From NCBI GenBank assembly GCA_002470825.1, contig DKOR01000010.1, positions 39,511 through 103,510 of the forward strand: 64,000 nt of DNA, written 5' to 3'. Each line of letters starts with the position of its first letter. The stretch's first letter is position 1. Source of the DNA: Thiotrichaceae bacterium UBA7357. GTDB lineage: Bacteria > Pseudomonadota > Gammaproteobacteria > Eutrophobiales > Eutrophobiaceae. Position numbers and translations under genes: made by a program. Below are positions 8,094 through 17,050 of this stretch, piece by piece. The notes beneath the pieces were generated by a model. The model worked only from the letters and a program-made list of their open reading frames with translations, did not search any database and was not told where the DNA came from.

Positions 8094-8431
8094 GGACATC
8101 TATCACCACCTTGAACATCAAAATAAAAGTAATCATCCTTAGACTCATCTTTCTCGATCTCTTAATGTTTAGAATATTACATCAGCGTATTTGAAAGATA
8201 TATTTAGTTCTAACGGCTAGAACCTAGTGTCAATGCTACAATTTTAGAAAGTAGTATAATTAATGAATGGTAAACTAAACACTTATATAAGGAATTCACT
8301 ACTTTAATATTCTTTGTAGAAAACTCAATATAATTTATTTTTTCATTACCCATATCTAATTTAATTGTATTGAATTATCCATTAGAATATCTGATTATAC
8401 TCTTTACTTAAAAACCTACCAAAAAGAGAAA
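8094..8431. other. Divergent intergenic region, little recognised
   Basis: Spacer between the leftward lipocalin operon and the rightward cupin gene. AT-rich, no open frame with a ribosome site, and no clear hairpin. It must hold the cupin promoter, which I could not place. Confidence 0.4.
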
Positions 8432-8764
8432 ATGACTATGTCAAAAATGCAATGGACAGAACTGAAAGATGCACCTGTGAATGAGTTGTTTAAAAGTATT
8501 CGTATGCAAACATTAATGGAAGATGAAACGGGTATTAAAGCAATGCTCGTAGAGTTTGATCCAGGCGCATCCTGGGAAGGTAGTGAAGATGTTCACGAAT
8601 CAAGTTCAGAAGAAGTTTATGTTGCTTCCGGTGTGTTTAGCGATGGAGAACGTGATTACCCTGCCGGTACATTTATTCACATGCCTAAAGGTTCTGCGCA
8701 TGTCCCCCAATCCAAAACTGGCTGTACTGTCTTTGTCTTTTACCCTGAAGGTAGACCTTTATAA
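8432..8764 (+). CDS. ChrR-like cupin protein
   Basis: A single small cupin of 110 residues resembling the C-terminal domain of ChrR, the zinc anti-sigma factor that releases RpoE under singlet oxygen. Cupin motif 1 is in the stretch VHESSSEEVYVASG, with His and Glu as likely metal ligands, and motif 2 is in FIHMPKGSAHVP. There is no N-terminal sigma-binding domain, so it is a free-standing cupin and not an anti-sigma factor by itself. A ribosome site AGAG lies just before ATG 8432; ATG 8438 is an alternative. The link of ChrR cupins with singlet-oxygen stress fits the neighbouring photolyase, lipocalin and LitR-like genes. Confidence 0.82.
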   Translation: MTMSKMQWTELKDAPVNELFKSIRMQTLMEDETGIKAMLVEFDPGASWEGSEDVHESSSEEVYVASGVFSDGERDYPAGTFIHMPKGSAHVPQSKTGCTVFVFYPEGRPL

Positions 8765-8773
8765 TAGATGACC

Positions 8774-9067
8774 TCACTTTCTAAGCTTATGTGGATTTCG
8801 GTTTGGGCAACTCTTATCACTACAACGATTGGAGATTGTCTTAGTTCCTTCTACCATTAATGCACCACATTTCTTGTCGTCGCGAAGATGCTTGCACTTC
8901 TTCCCTGTTGGTCGCGTTTCAACATAAAAGTCGCACTCTCTAGCCGAGCATCTATATACAGGTCCAAATTGACCACTAGCTGGCTCAAGTGTACCCTTTC
9001 GACATGACGAGCAGCTAACACCTGTTGGCTTCAAATGTTCAAATTTAGAAGCTATTGTCATTATCAT
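8774..9067 (-). CDS. Small zinc-ribbon protein related to topoisomerase C-terminal fingers
   Basis: The 97 residues contain two four-cysteine modules: SCSSCRKGTLE...FGPVYRCSARECDF and KKC...KKCGALMVEG...NRCSDKSC. The first has the layout CxxC-(about 16)-CxxxxC seen in the zinc fingers at the C-terminus of bacterial DNA topoisomerase I. The second is similar. No catalytic domain is present. It may bind nucleic acid, but the function is unknown. It converges with the cupin gene, whose stop lies 10 bases away. Confidence 0.75.
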   Translation of the reverse strand: MIMTIASKFEHLKPTGVSCSSCRKGTLEPASGQFGPVYRCSARECDFYVETRPTGKKCKHLRDDKKCGALMVEGTKTISNRCSDKSCPNRNPHKLRK

Positions 9068-9432
9068 TTTTGCTTACCATAGTTATGTTCGCTAATTCTT
9101 ATTTTTTCGCCAGAAGATATTAAATTATAGTTTCACTTTATGAAAAACTTTTCAATAAACCCATCTGCAGAATTAATAGTGCTATGACTTTTGGGTGTGC
9201 GACTCATTAATAAAGCTTCTTCAAGATAAATTATATCTATATTAAAAATATGCTATCTCATTAAGGTTTCCTAATCTAGGTTTATTGAATATAGTAAGTT
9301 CTTATGAAATTTCATCATTCTATGTCTTGGGATACTAAATAGGACTTAACCGAACACAAATAATTTTTGATAGAAAAATATTTTATAGATTTTATTATTA
9401 ATCATTTACTAGAGTATTCAACGATATATTCC
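9068..9432. other. Intergenic, nothing recognised
   Basis: AT-rich spacer between two leftward genes. It contains no open frame with a ribosome site, no tRNA and no clear terminator hairpin. Confidence 0.4.
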
Positions 9433-11766
9433 TTATTCAATAATCATATCTTTAATATCTAATTCCATTACTCTTGACGCATCGACTTCGACAAGATAAT
9501 ACCACCCGATTGAATTCAGCCGATGATACGCAAGTAATTTTTCTTTGCCTTGCTCTTTATAACTAATGTACCCAGATTTTCCTTGTCGTATATTATCTAC
9601 AACTCTCTGATTTGGGTAAGTTTCGAGTTTATCTAACTTGTTAATTAGCGTACCACGTTCATAGACTTCCGATGTGTCTGAGGAATTTACGAAGATTTCC
9701 GCACGATCATTCAGTAAATAAGTATTTTCTACCAACTCATGAATGTTCGAAAGTGACATTAATTCGCGTCGAATAAAATCAAGTTTTATATCTACCGCAG
9801 CAACACCCAAAAATTTTCCATTCTTATCATACAATTTTTTAGTACACGGTAGTAAGACTCCTTGTCCTCCGGTGTCGATGTAAGGTGGCATCCAGCATGC
9901 TCCTTCATTTTTCAAAGTATTTACATACCAAGGTCGTTTTCTCGGATCAAAATCAGATGGAAATCCCGACATACCTGGATACATAGCCATTATACCTTCT
10001 ACAAGACCAACATAAGCCCAGAGCAAGGTTAACCCTTCATCTTTAATTATTTTCGCAGCCATTTTATGATCACCTGGGGGAATTACCGTATAGTGACTCT
10101 TTAATGTCATTTGTTTAAAGATATTTCGCAGCGGATTGATGGCACGAACTAGATTCTCTACTTGTGCATACTCAACACCTGGTGCTAGTTTATAAGTGTG
10201 CCAGCCAACACTGATAGGAAAGCCATAGAACGACGACTCTGCCAAATCCGGTGGTGCAAGTTTTGGATCAGTGAGATCATTATGGTCGTAAAAACGCCCT
10301 GTATCAGGTTGCCTGCGTTCCAGCAAGGTGACGGCTGATGCGGCTATGGCCTCAATACTTGATTCATATTTTAGAAACTGTGTATCTATCATGTGTGTTT
10401 GCTTCGATACGGCAGAGATGAAATGATTCATCCTTTGACCTTTTAATTGCAATTCTAATCTCGCTTGTTGTTGCTGATAGAAACTCCAGCTCATGACGAC
10501 TAACGATAATATAATCGTACAAGAAACTATATTTAGTACGGCGATTCGATGAAGATTCATCCAACGCATGAGTTTTTGTAACAACGTATCGCGTTTTGCC
10601 TTAATCGCAACACCACGCATATAACAACGTATATCGTCAGTGAATGCATCCACGGTTTCATAACGGTTATCCGGATCGAGTTGGGTTGCTTTATTTATAA
10701 TCGCTATCAACTGCTTGGGAATATCTGGTTGTCTTGAATGATGACGCACCGGTTTAGTCATCTTGGCCATTTTTGCCTTTTGAAGAACCGTAATATTCTC
10801 GTCAGTAGGATAGGCACGTTTAAGCGTCACTAACTCAAACAAGATCAAACCCAGAGAAAATAAATCACTACGATGGTCAATAATATCAATTTGTCCATTA
10901 GCCTGTTCAGGAGACATATAGGCCGGTGTACCAAGTATCTGTCCAACTTTTGTTTCACCCATATCATCCTCTGATGAGCTAATCATACTGGTAATATCTT
11001 CAAAAACGTCATCATCAACTGAAACAATCTTTGCGATGCCCCAATCCATTACGTAAACTTCATTAAACGATCCCACCATGACATTTTGTGGCTTCAAGTC
11101 TCTATGGATCACCCCTTTACGATGAGCATAATGCATGGCATCGCAAACCTTCAAAAAGTGTTCTAACCTGGCTGATAAATTATGATGTTTATCAAGTTTG
11201 CCTTGCTTTTTTAATTGTTTTTTTGTTTCATTGATAAGAACACCTAATGTCTTACCATGAATTAGTTTCATGGCATAACCAGCATTACTACCATCGGTTT
11301 TCATTTGATAAACAGGAACAATATTGGGATGTTCTAATTGTGCAGTAACCTGAGCTTCCATAAAAAAACGTTCAAGATAACTGGGTATTTTAGCGACATG
11401 TTCATGGATCTTTTTGAATGCTACTGTTCGTCCGAGTTGGTTATCCTTAGCGATCTGAATTTCACCCATCGCACCTCGATCGATTGATTTTAATATAGTA
11501 AAGTTAGTTTGAGCTCCATCATCTTGACTACCTACTGAACCTATGGCTTTAAGTTTGCTTAAATCCTTAACTACAGTAAGTTGTATATCTTTCATATATT
11601 GAAAGTTGTCTAATTCTTCTTTAGTGATGCGATCATTATCAAAAAGTGCGGAAATGAATTCGTCGGCTTTATCTATTCCATTTTTTTCACAAAACTTCGA
11701 GTACAAGTCTTTGAGTTCTGATTCATGAATAGAGGTGATAATTCTACCAATCTCTTTGATTAACAT
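9433..11766 (-). CDS. Membrane Ser/Thr protein kinase with C-terminal Cache-like sensor
   Basis: Residues 90-385 are a Hanks-type kinase: Gly-loop IDRGAMGE (95-102), catalytic Lys in VAFKKIH (115-121), HRDLKPQNVM (221-230), the metal motif DWG in place of DFG (241-243), and GTPAYMSPEQ (279-288). One membrane helix follows (about 408-430, VLNIVSCTIILSLVVMSWSF). The last 340 residues look like a dCache sensor: KRPWYVNTL, WMPPYIDTGGQG and FLGVAAVDIKLDFI. By the usual rule the kinase is cytoplasmic and the Cache domain periplasmic. The N-terminal 90 residues have no known domain. The ligand and substrates are unknown. Family assignments are secure; the sensing role is inferred. Confidence 0.9.
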   Translation of the reverse strand: MLIKEIGRIITSIHESELKDLYSKFCEKNGIDKADEFISALFDNDRITKEELDNFQYMKDIQLTVVKDLSKLKAIGSVGSQDDGAQTNFTILKSIDRGAMGEIQIAKDNQLGRTVAFKKIHEHVAKIPSYLERFFMEAQVTAQLEHPNIVPVYQMKTDGSNAGYAMKLIHGKTLGVLINETKKQLKKQGKLDKHHNLSARLEHFLKVCDAMHYAHRKGVIHRDLKPQNVMVGSFNEVYVMDWGIAKIVSVDDDVFEDITSMISSSEDDMGETKVGQILGTPAYMSPEQANGQIDIIDHRSDLFSLGLILFELVTLKRAYPTDENITVLQKAKMAKMTKPVRHHSRQPDIPKQLIAIINKATQLDPDNRYETVDAFTDDIRCYMRGVAIKAKRDTLLQKLMRWMNLHRIAVLNIVSCTIILSLVVMSWSFYQQQQARLELQLKGQRMNHFISAVSKQTHMIDTQFLKYESSIEAIAASAVTLLERRQPDTGRFYDHNDLTDPKLAPPDLAESSFYGFPISVGWHTYKLAPGVEYAQVENLVRAINPLRNIFKQMTLKSHYTVIPPGDHKMAAKIIKDEGLTLLWAYVGLVEGIMAMYPGMSGFPSDFDPRKRPWYVNTLKNEGACWMPPYIDTGGQGVLLPCTKKLYDKNGKFLGVAAVDIKLDFIRRELMSLSNIHELVENTYLLNDRAEIFVNSSDTSEVYERGTLINKLDKLETYPNQRVVDNIRQGKSGYISYKEQGKEKLLAYHRLNSIGWYYLVEVDASRVMELDIKDMIIE

Positions 11767-11821
11767 TTTTTATGCCTTTATTATTTTGTATTATACTAAT
11801 AATTATTTGACATAATCTCAA

Positions 11822-12259
11822 TCAAGAAATAGAACGATTATCATCTTCTGTCTTTGTCTCTTTCTTATAATTAGTATCTTGTCGTTTGAGATTGATGGCA
11901 TGTTTTTGTTTATATATATCAAACACTTTTTCGGCATCAAGTCCAGCACACATCATTGCAGATATTAAAAAATGTAGAATATCGATTAATTCGACTCGGA
12001 TATTTTGTATATCGATTTCATCTTTACTCCACCATTTCCATAGTAATTCTTCATCCAGCTCAATTAATTCTTCTTGTATTGCTTTTGAATAGTTCATTAA
12101 CCATTCATTTGGTAATTCATTAACATTCAATTTATTTTCAATAACAGAATTTACGATCGATTGCATATTGAGATTCTGCCCTGCTTTGTCTTTTAGTTTA
12201 TTTTTACGAAAGACATAGTCATTAAGTTCTGTCTGCATTTCGAAAATTTTATTTAACAT
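11822..12259 (-). CDS. Dimeric all-alpha dUTP diphosphatase (dUTPase_2)
   Basis: This all-alpha NTP pyrophosphatase hydrolyses dUTP to dUMP and pyrophosphate, limiting uracil in DNA. The metal-binding helices are visible: EELIELDEELLWKWW and ELIDILHFLISAMM, with acidic residues spaced as in the dUTPase/MazG superfamily. The C-terminal motif KHAINLKRQDTNY matches the KxxxNxxRQDxxY of dimeric dUTPases. ATG 12259 (MLNKIFEMQTEL) has GGAGA 6 bases upstream, so the longer frame from 12295 is not used. The Glu/Asp-rich tail after residue 130 is lineage specific. It is transcribed away from uup. Confidence 0.85.
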   Translation of the reverse strand: MLNKIFEMQTELNDYVFRKNKLKDKAGQNLNMQSIVNSVIENKLNVNELPNEWLMNYSKAIQEELIELDEELLWKWWSKDEIDIQNIRVELIDILHFLISAMMCAGLDAEKVFDIYKQKHAINLKRQDTNYKKETKTEDDNRSIS

Positions 12260-12330
12260 AACATTCTCCATTTTACTATTCATGAGTGGAAGCAAACACT
12301 AACCTGTCACTTCACAATTTACCATGATTA

Positions 12331-12375
12331 GACTCAATGAGAAATTCTGTCTCGACTCAATGAATACTATATAAT
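12331..12375 (+). promoter_or_regulatory. uup promoter with a 10-bp direct repeat
   Basis: TATAAT at 12370-12375 is a perfect -10 box, about 27 bases before the uup start. The -35 region is poor (CTGTCT at 17 bases). GACTCAATGA is repeated exactly at 12331-12340 and 12354-12363, a 23-base step close to two helical turns. With a weak -35 box, the repeats could be an activator site. Confidence 0.45.
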
Positions 12376-12401
12376 CGCGCTTTTTCAAACGCTGGTGTGT
12401 A

Positions 12402-14303
12402 ATGGCTTTAATCACTTTTAGTGAGGTTTCTCTCGAATTCGGCGATCAACTTATACTCAACAATGTCAGTATGACTGTGGAATCAGGTGAGCGTCTCTGT
12501 TTGATAGGTCGCAATGGTGCCGGCAAATCAACTTTAATAAATATTATTGCAGAAAAAATTGAAACTGATAGTGGTGAAATCATAAAACAATCACACCTCA
12601 GAGTCAGTCAATTAGAACAATCATTGCCACAAACACGAGATATTACGGTTAGAGACTACGTGGCTGAGGGACTAAACAATTTACAACGATTACTTAAAGA
12701 GTATGAAGAACATTCACATCAATTCAATGACGAAAATCATGCTAGCCTAAGAGATTTGGAAGAGTTACAACATCAGATCGAGGCTGAGGGTGGCTGGAAT
12801 ATAGATCAACGAGTCGAAACTATCATGTCCGACCTAAATTTACCGGCTGAATTAAAACTCACTCAATTATCAGGTGGTTGGAGGCGTCGAGTTGCTCTCG
12901 GTAAAGCACTTGTGAGTAATCCACAATTATTATTGCTTGATGAACCGACAAATCATCTTGATCTCAGTACTATTCAGTGGTTAGAAAATCGTGTTTTAAA
13001 TTTCAATGGTGCTGTCATTTTTATCACGCATGACCGTGCTTTTTTACAAAAACTAGCAACACGCATTATAGAGCTTGATCGCGGCACGTTATCTAGTTGG
13101 CCGGGAACCTACCAAGACTATCTGGTGAATAAAGACAAAGCGCTGGAGGAAGAAGCGAAAGCAAATGCTTTGTTTGATAAAAAAGTAGGTGAAGAAGAAG
13201 TTTGGATTAGACAGGGTATCAAGGCAAGACGAACACGAAATGAAGGTCGAGTACGTTCTTTAATCAGTATGCGAACAGAAGTTGCAAAACGCTTAAAACC
13301 ACAGAATAAAGCACGTATTCATATAGAAGAAGCGGAGCAGTCTGGTCGCAAGGTAATTGAGGCACATAAAATTTGTCATAGTTATGGCAAGCAGAATTTA
13401 ATCAACAAGTTATCACTAAAAATTATGCGTGGTGATCGTATTGGCCTAGTGGGTAATAATGGTGTCGGTAAAAGTACACTATTAAAAATTATTTTAGGAG
13501 AAGTCGAGCCTAAATCTGGCACAGTTAAGATTGGTACGAATCTAGAGATTGCCTACTTTGATCAGTTACGTCGCGACCTTGACCCAGAAAAAACAATTGC
13601 TCAGATTATTGGTGATGGTGGTGATTATATAAAAATGAATGGTAAAGAGCGTCATGTTATTGGTTATCTTCGTGGCTTTCTTTTTTCTGCAAAACGAGCC
13701 ATGACAAAAATAAAAGTATTATCCGGTGGTGAAAAAAATCGTGTAATTCTCGCTAAATTACTAACGCGTCCCAGCAATTTATTAGTACTCGATGAGCCTA
13801 CGAATGATCTTGATGTAGAAACATTAGAAGTATTAGAAGATCGTCTTATGGAATACAAGGGGACATTAATAATAGTGACACATGATCGGGAATTTCTCGA
13901 TAATGTTGTAAGTAGCATTCTAGTATTTGAGAATTCAGGGACGATACAGAACTATGCCGGTGGTTTTAGTGACTGGCATCGACATGGTAAAGAATTAGCT
14001 GAAATGGAAAATCCAGAAATAGCTAATAAACAAAAGAAGAAATCCAATGATGCTAATAATAAGAAAAAAATTAATAAAAAACTGAGTTATAAATTAAAAC
14101 TGGAATTAAACGCATTGCCTGAGAAGATAGCAGCTTTAGAGCAGTCTATTTCCGATCTAGAAGAAAAAACTAACGCTGATGATTTTTACACTATTCCTTA
14201 TCAAAAACAACAACCGATACTTGATGAATCAAATATGAAAATTAAAGAATTAGAAACAGCTATTCACCGCTGGAATGAACTAGACGAAATAGAAAAAAAC
14301 TAA
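12402..14303 (+). CDS. uup: ABC-F ATPase Uup
   Basis: A soluble protein with two ATP-binding cassettes and no membrane segments. Cassette 1: Walker A GRNGAGKST (residues 37-45), signature LSGGWRRR, Walker B LLLLDEPTNHLD. Cassette 2: GNNGVGKST, LSGGEKNRV, LLVLDEPTNDLD. Between them is the P-site linker with charged helices, and the C-terminus (about 545-633) is the Lys/Glu-rich coiled coil that distinguishes Uup. ABC-F proteins act at the ribosomal E site; Uup also affects transposon precise excision and replication intermediates. The 633-residue length is usual. The EamA transporter gene follows 13 bases later and is probably co-transcribed. Confidence 0.93.
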   Translation: MALITFSEVSLEFGDQLILNNVSMTVESGERLCLIGRNGAGKSTLINIIAEKIETDSGEIIKQSHLRVSQLEQSLPQTRDITVRDYVAEGLNNLQRLLKEYEEHSHQFNDENHASLRDLEELQHQIEAEGGWNIDQRVETIMSDLNLPAELKLTQLSGGWRRRVALGKALVSNPQLLLLDEPTNHLDLSTIQWLENRVLNFNGAVIFITHDRAFLQKLATRIIELDRGTLSSWPGTYQDYLVNKDKALEEEAKANALFDKKVGEEEVWIRQGIKARRTRNEGRVRSLISMRTEVAKRLKPQNKARIHIEEAEQSGRKVIEAHKICHSYGKQNLINKLSLKIMRGDRIGLVGNNGVGKSTLLKIILGEVEPKSGTVKIGTNLEIAYFDQLRRDLDPEKTIAQIIGDGGDYIKMNGKERHVIGYLRGFLFSAKRAMTKIKVLSGGEKNRVILAKLLTRPSNLLVLDEPTNDLDVETLEVLEDRLMEYKGTLIIVTHDREFLDNVVSSILVFENSGTIQNYAGGFSDWHRHGKELAEMENPEIANKQKKKSNDANNKKKINKKLSYKLKLELNALPEKIAALEQSISDLEEKTNADDFYTIPYQKQQPILDESNMKIKELETAIHRWNELDEIEKN

Positions 14304-14316
14304 ATATTCAATAAAT

Positions 14317-15183
14317 ATGCAAATAGATAGACGCTATCTAATCCATGGGTTTTTACCTGCATTCTCTTCTGCCTGCTGTTTCGCAGTCATGGCAGTTTGT
14401 ATAAAGATCGCATCTTCTGAATTACCCACTGTTCAATTAGTATTTCTTCGTAGTATCATTGGGTTATTAATCATTCTGCCAATAGTGTTACCGCGTGGAA
14501 TTAAATTTATCAAGACACCAATTATACACCTACACATGCTGCGAGGATTTATTAGTCTCTGTGCAATGATCTGTTTTTTTTATGCTATTTCGCAAGTCGG
14601 TTTATCTGAATCGACTTTACTTCATGCCTCATCACCTCTATTTATAGGTTTATTAGCATTACCTGTATTAAAGGAGAAGATAACTTATAACAATATAATA
14701 GCCTTGATTATTGGTTTTATTGGTGTTTTTTTTATCCTAAAACCCGGCACCACCTTATTCACCATTGCTACCTTGATAGGCTTATGTTCTGGTTTATTTA
14801 TTGCTTGTGCAAAAATACTAGTACGCTATATGGCGATCACAGAACCTGTAATGCGCACAGTCTTTTACTTCAGCATTTTTTCGACACTTTACTCAAGTAT
14901 ATTAATAATCTGGTTTTGGCAGTCGCCGACAATATTTGATGTGTTAATTATAGTACTAGCATCTGTATGCGCTACAGGAGGACAAATATTATTAACTTAC
15001 TCTTTCACAAACAATGATGCTGTGACAGTAGCTCCATTTACTTATGTTACTGTCGTTATGGCGGCATTACTAGGCTGGCTTGGTTGGAATGAGTTGCCGG
15101 ATACTAGTTCCACCATTGGGACTATTTTAATCATTTGCTCATGTTTATCTCTAATCATCAAAAATAAGTCTTCTAACCTATAA
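14317..15183 (+). CDS. EamA-family (DMT) transporter
   Basis: The 288 residues contain about ten hydrophobic helices in two five-helix halves, the classic EamA arrangement. The first repeat includes AVCIKIASSELPTVQLVFLR and LRGFISLCAMICFFYAIS; the second ends with VVMAALLGWLGWNELPD. These inner-membrane carriers export or import small metabolites such as amino acids, nucleosides or S-adenosylmethionine; the substrate cannot be predicted. It lies directly after uup. Confidence 0.88.
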   Translation: MQIDRRYLIHGFLPAFSSACCFAVMAVCIKIASSELPTVQLVFLRSIIGLLIILPIVLPRGIKFIKTPIIHLHMLRGFISLCAMICFFYAISQVGLSESTLLHASSPLFIGLLALPVLKEKITYNNIIALIIGFIGVFFILKPGTTLFTIATLIGLCSGLFIACAKILVRYMAITEPVMRTVFYFSIFSTLYSSILIIWFWQSPTIFDVLIIVLASVCATGGQILLTYSFTNNDAVTVAPFTYVTVVMAALLGWLGWNELPDTSSTIGTILIICSCLSLIIKNKSSNL

Positions 15184-15418
15184 GAGTAGAACACATAAAA
15201 GATAATATCTTTTTTTATAGAAGAATTTATATATTATGTAATTCCATACTCAATGCACTATTTGTCATGAGAACTTGTTAGACTTGATAATCAAATAGAC
15301 ACATTCTGGATAAAAATTTGGCTAAACTTAATCAATAATTCCATATTGAAAAGTCGCTTTTATTATTTTTTCTTAGTGAAAGGCATCTGAATATTATCAA
15401 GCTATTTTACTGACTTAA

Positions 15419-15772
15419 TTAGAAAGATTTATTTGCTAGCCTATTCGTCCATTTTCCATTATCGTTTATAATACAATTCTCTTCTGTATCGTATAAAATA
15501 TGATTGGCAATATTATTAATACATATGTCAATCTCGTATAGCTTTTCTTGGATTAAATCATTTAATTTATTATTGCAATTTTTTGTCATAAACCTATTTA
15601 GGTTGTCATTAGTATCTAGGACACAAATCACATTTAAACTATGAGGAAAATTGGAGTAATCAACCAAATGTGTCAACCATTGAAAGCCAGTGATTTGTCT
15701 TGATGCTATTTCGCATGCACTCGTTAATGTGATTCTAAGTTGATTTTCTATCTTTTTATCTGTTTTACGCAT
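15419..15772 (-). CDS. Conserved hypothetical protein (117 aa), often mislabelled Fis family
   Basis: The start MRKTDKKIENQLRITLTSA and the following ITGFQWLTHLVDYSNFPHSL match a short family of marine and aquatic gammaproteobacteria that databases sometimes label 'Fis family transcriptional regulator'. I see no Fis-type helix-turn-helix here, so that label is not supported. The protein is soluble, with a conserved strand VICVLDTNDN and a charged C-terminus. Function is unknown. Confidence 0.7.
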   Translation of the reverse strand: MRKTDKKIENQLRITLTSACEIASRQITGFQWLTHLVDYSNFPHSLNVICVLDTNDNLNRFMTKNCNNKLNDLIQEKLYEIDICINNIANHILYDTEENCIINDNGKWTNRLANKSF

Positions 15773-16045
15773 ATTTTAATAGTCATCTAATCTAGATAAG
15801 AATTTTTAGGGATACTCTTATAAATTTTTTGTGCAGTTATACTGAAAACTGCTTTTTTTAATCTAACAGAAAATTTTAATTATAATAACACAAGATTTAA
15901 TGTCGATTTATTAAATACATATATGAAAGCATACTAAAATCGATAGTGAATTAGACGCTTAGAATCACTTAAGATTAGTGTTAGTACCTATGTCGGTTCA
16001 CAACGAGATCCTTACTATTTTAAGTAGGAAAAAAATATATCTTAA

Positions 16046-17050
16046 TTATTCATTAATTGATTTACCCAATAGCATATCAAAAAACTGTTGCTTAACCTCC
16101 TTCGACATATTTCGATAATTAATAAGCTTCACATGCTCATTAGTATTATCTAGGTCCATTTCAATCGCCCACAAAGGTGTAGTACCAGTCGGGAGTATAG
16201 AATAACGTATATCTCCTAATAAATTAGGTTTTCCTGGATATTGACTCACATAATTATCAGAAAATTTTCCGAAGCGTTTAATATCTTTTGCTAGTTGTGA
16301 ATTGACATCTAGCTCTGGGTATTTTTTTTTCATATCAAATTTTTTTATAGTACCACCTTGATAAATGCGTTTTGATAAACCTACTCGTACAGCATCCACA
16401 TAAAATGTTTCATTTGATAAATATACCGAACGCCATAATAAGGCATTACCAATAGTTGGTTTTATGATTATTTTTTCAATTGTATGATCGCGTTTTGCTG
16501 CTAACTCTTTTATTAAATTTTCTGCATGATTCATTTGAGAAAATGTAAACAATAAATATGAGCCTGCTAATAAAATACCAATACGACTAAAAACTGAACT
16601 ATTATTTTTATACCCAGTGATGATTGCGACTATTAATATAAGTGTAAATAAAGGGTCTACAACAGAAATAATATGCCATGAGACTCGTATACTATTTAGG
16701 GGCCAAAATAAATTGGTGCCATAACTAGTACAAGCATCGATAAATCCACTTAATAAATATCCCATAAAACAATAAAGGAACAAATAAGCCGCAGATAACT
16801 TGTTTCGCAAAAAAGGCCAAAATAATAAAAAGACTAATCCTGCACCAAAAGGTATAAAGAATACTGAATGGGTAAAGTGACGATGAAATTCTAATGATAA
16901 TAATGGATCAGACTCTGAGCGTATGAAGATGTCAACATCTGCAATGACGCCAGCAATTAGCCCGACAATTGTTGCTAAACGGATATGCGTTTTTTTAGCA
17001 ACAGTTTGCGTTAGTGTGGCACCCAGTATAGCTTGTGTCACTATATCCAT
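16046..17050 (-). CDS. YdjM-like metal-dependent hydrolase, membrane protein
   Basis: The N-terminus MDIVTQAILGATLTQTVA, then VGLIAGVIADVDI and FHRHFTHSVFFIPF, is the signature of PF04307 (LexA-binding inner-membrane hydrolase, YdjM family), with Asp and His residues as likely metal ligands. About four membrane helices follow (LVFLLFWPFLR, YLFLYCFMGYLLSGFIDAC, LFTLILIVAIITG, GILLAGSYLLF). The last 130 residues form a soluble domain. Enzyme activity has not been shown for this family as far as I know. Confidence 0.85.
   Translation of the reverse strand: MDIVTQAILGATLTQTVAKKTHIRLATIVGLIAGVIADVDIFIRSESDPLLSLEFHRHFTHSVFFIPFGAGLVFLLFWPFLRNKLSAAYLFLYCFMGYLLSGFIDACTSYGTNLFWPLNSIRVSWHIISVVDPLFTLILIVAIITGYKNNSSVFSRIGILLAGSYLLFTFSQMNHAENLIKELAAKRDHTIEKIIIKPTIGNALLWRSVYLSNETFYVDAVRVGLSKRIYQGGTIKKFDMKKKYPELDVNSQLAKDIKRFGKFSDNYVSQYPGKPNLLGDIRYSILPTGTTPLWAIEMDLDNTNEHVKLINYRNMSKEVKQQFFDMLLGKSINE

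Noticed and set aside
8432..8764. ChrR anti-sigma factor
   Set aside because: Only the cupin part is present; there is no sigma-binding zinc domain and no rpoE gene beside it.
15419..15772. Fis-family transcription factor label
   Set aside because: The family is sometimes called that, but no Fis helix-turn-helix is visible.
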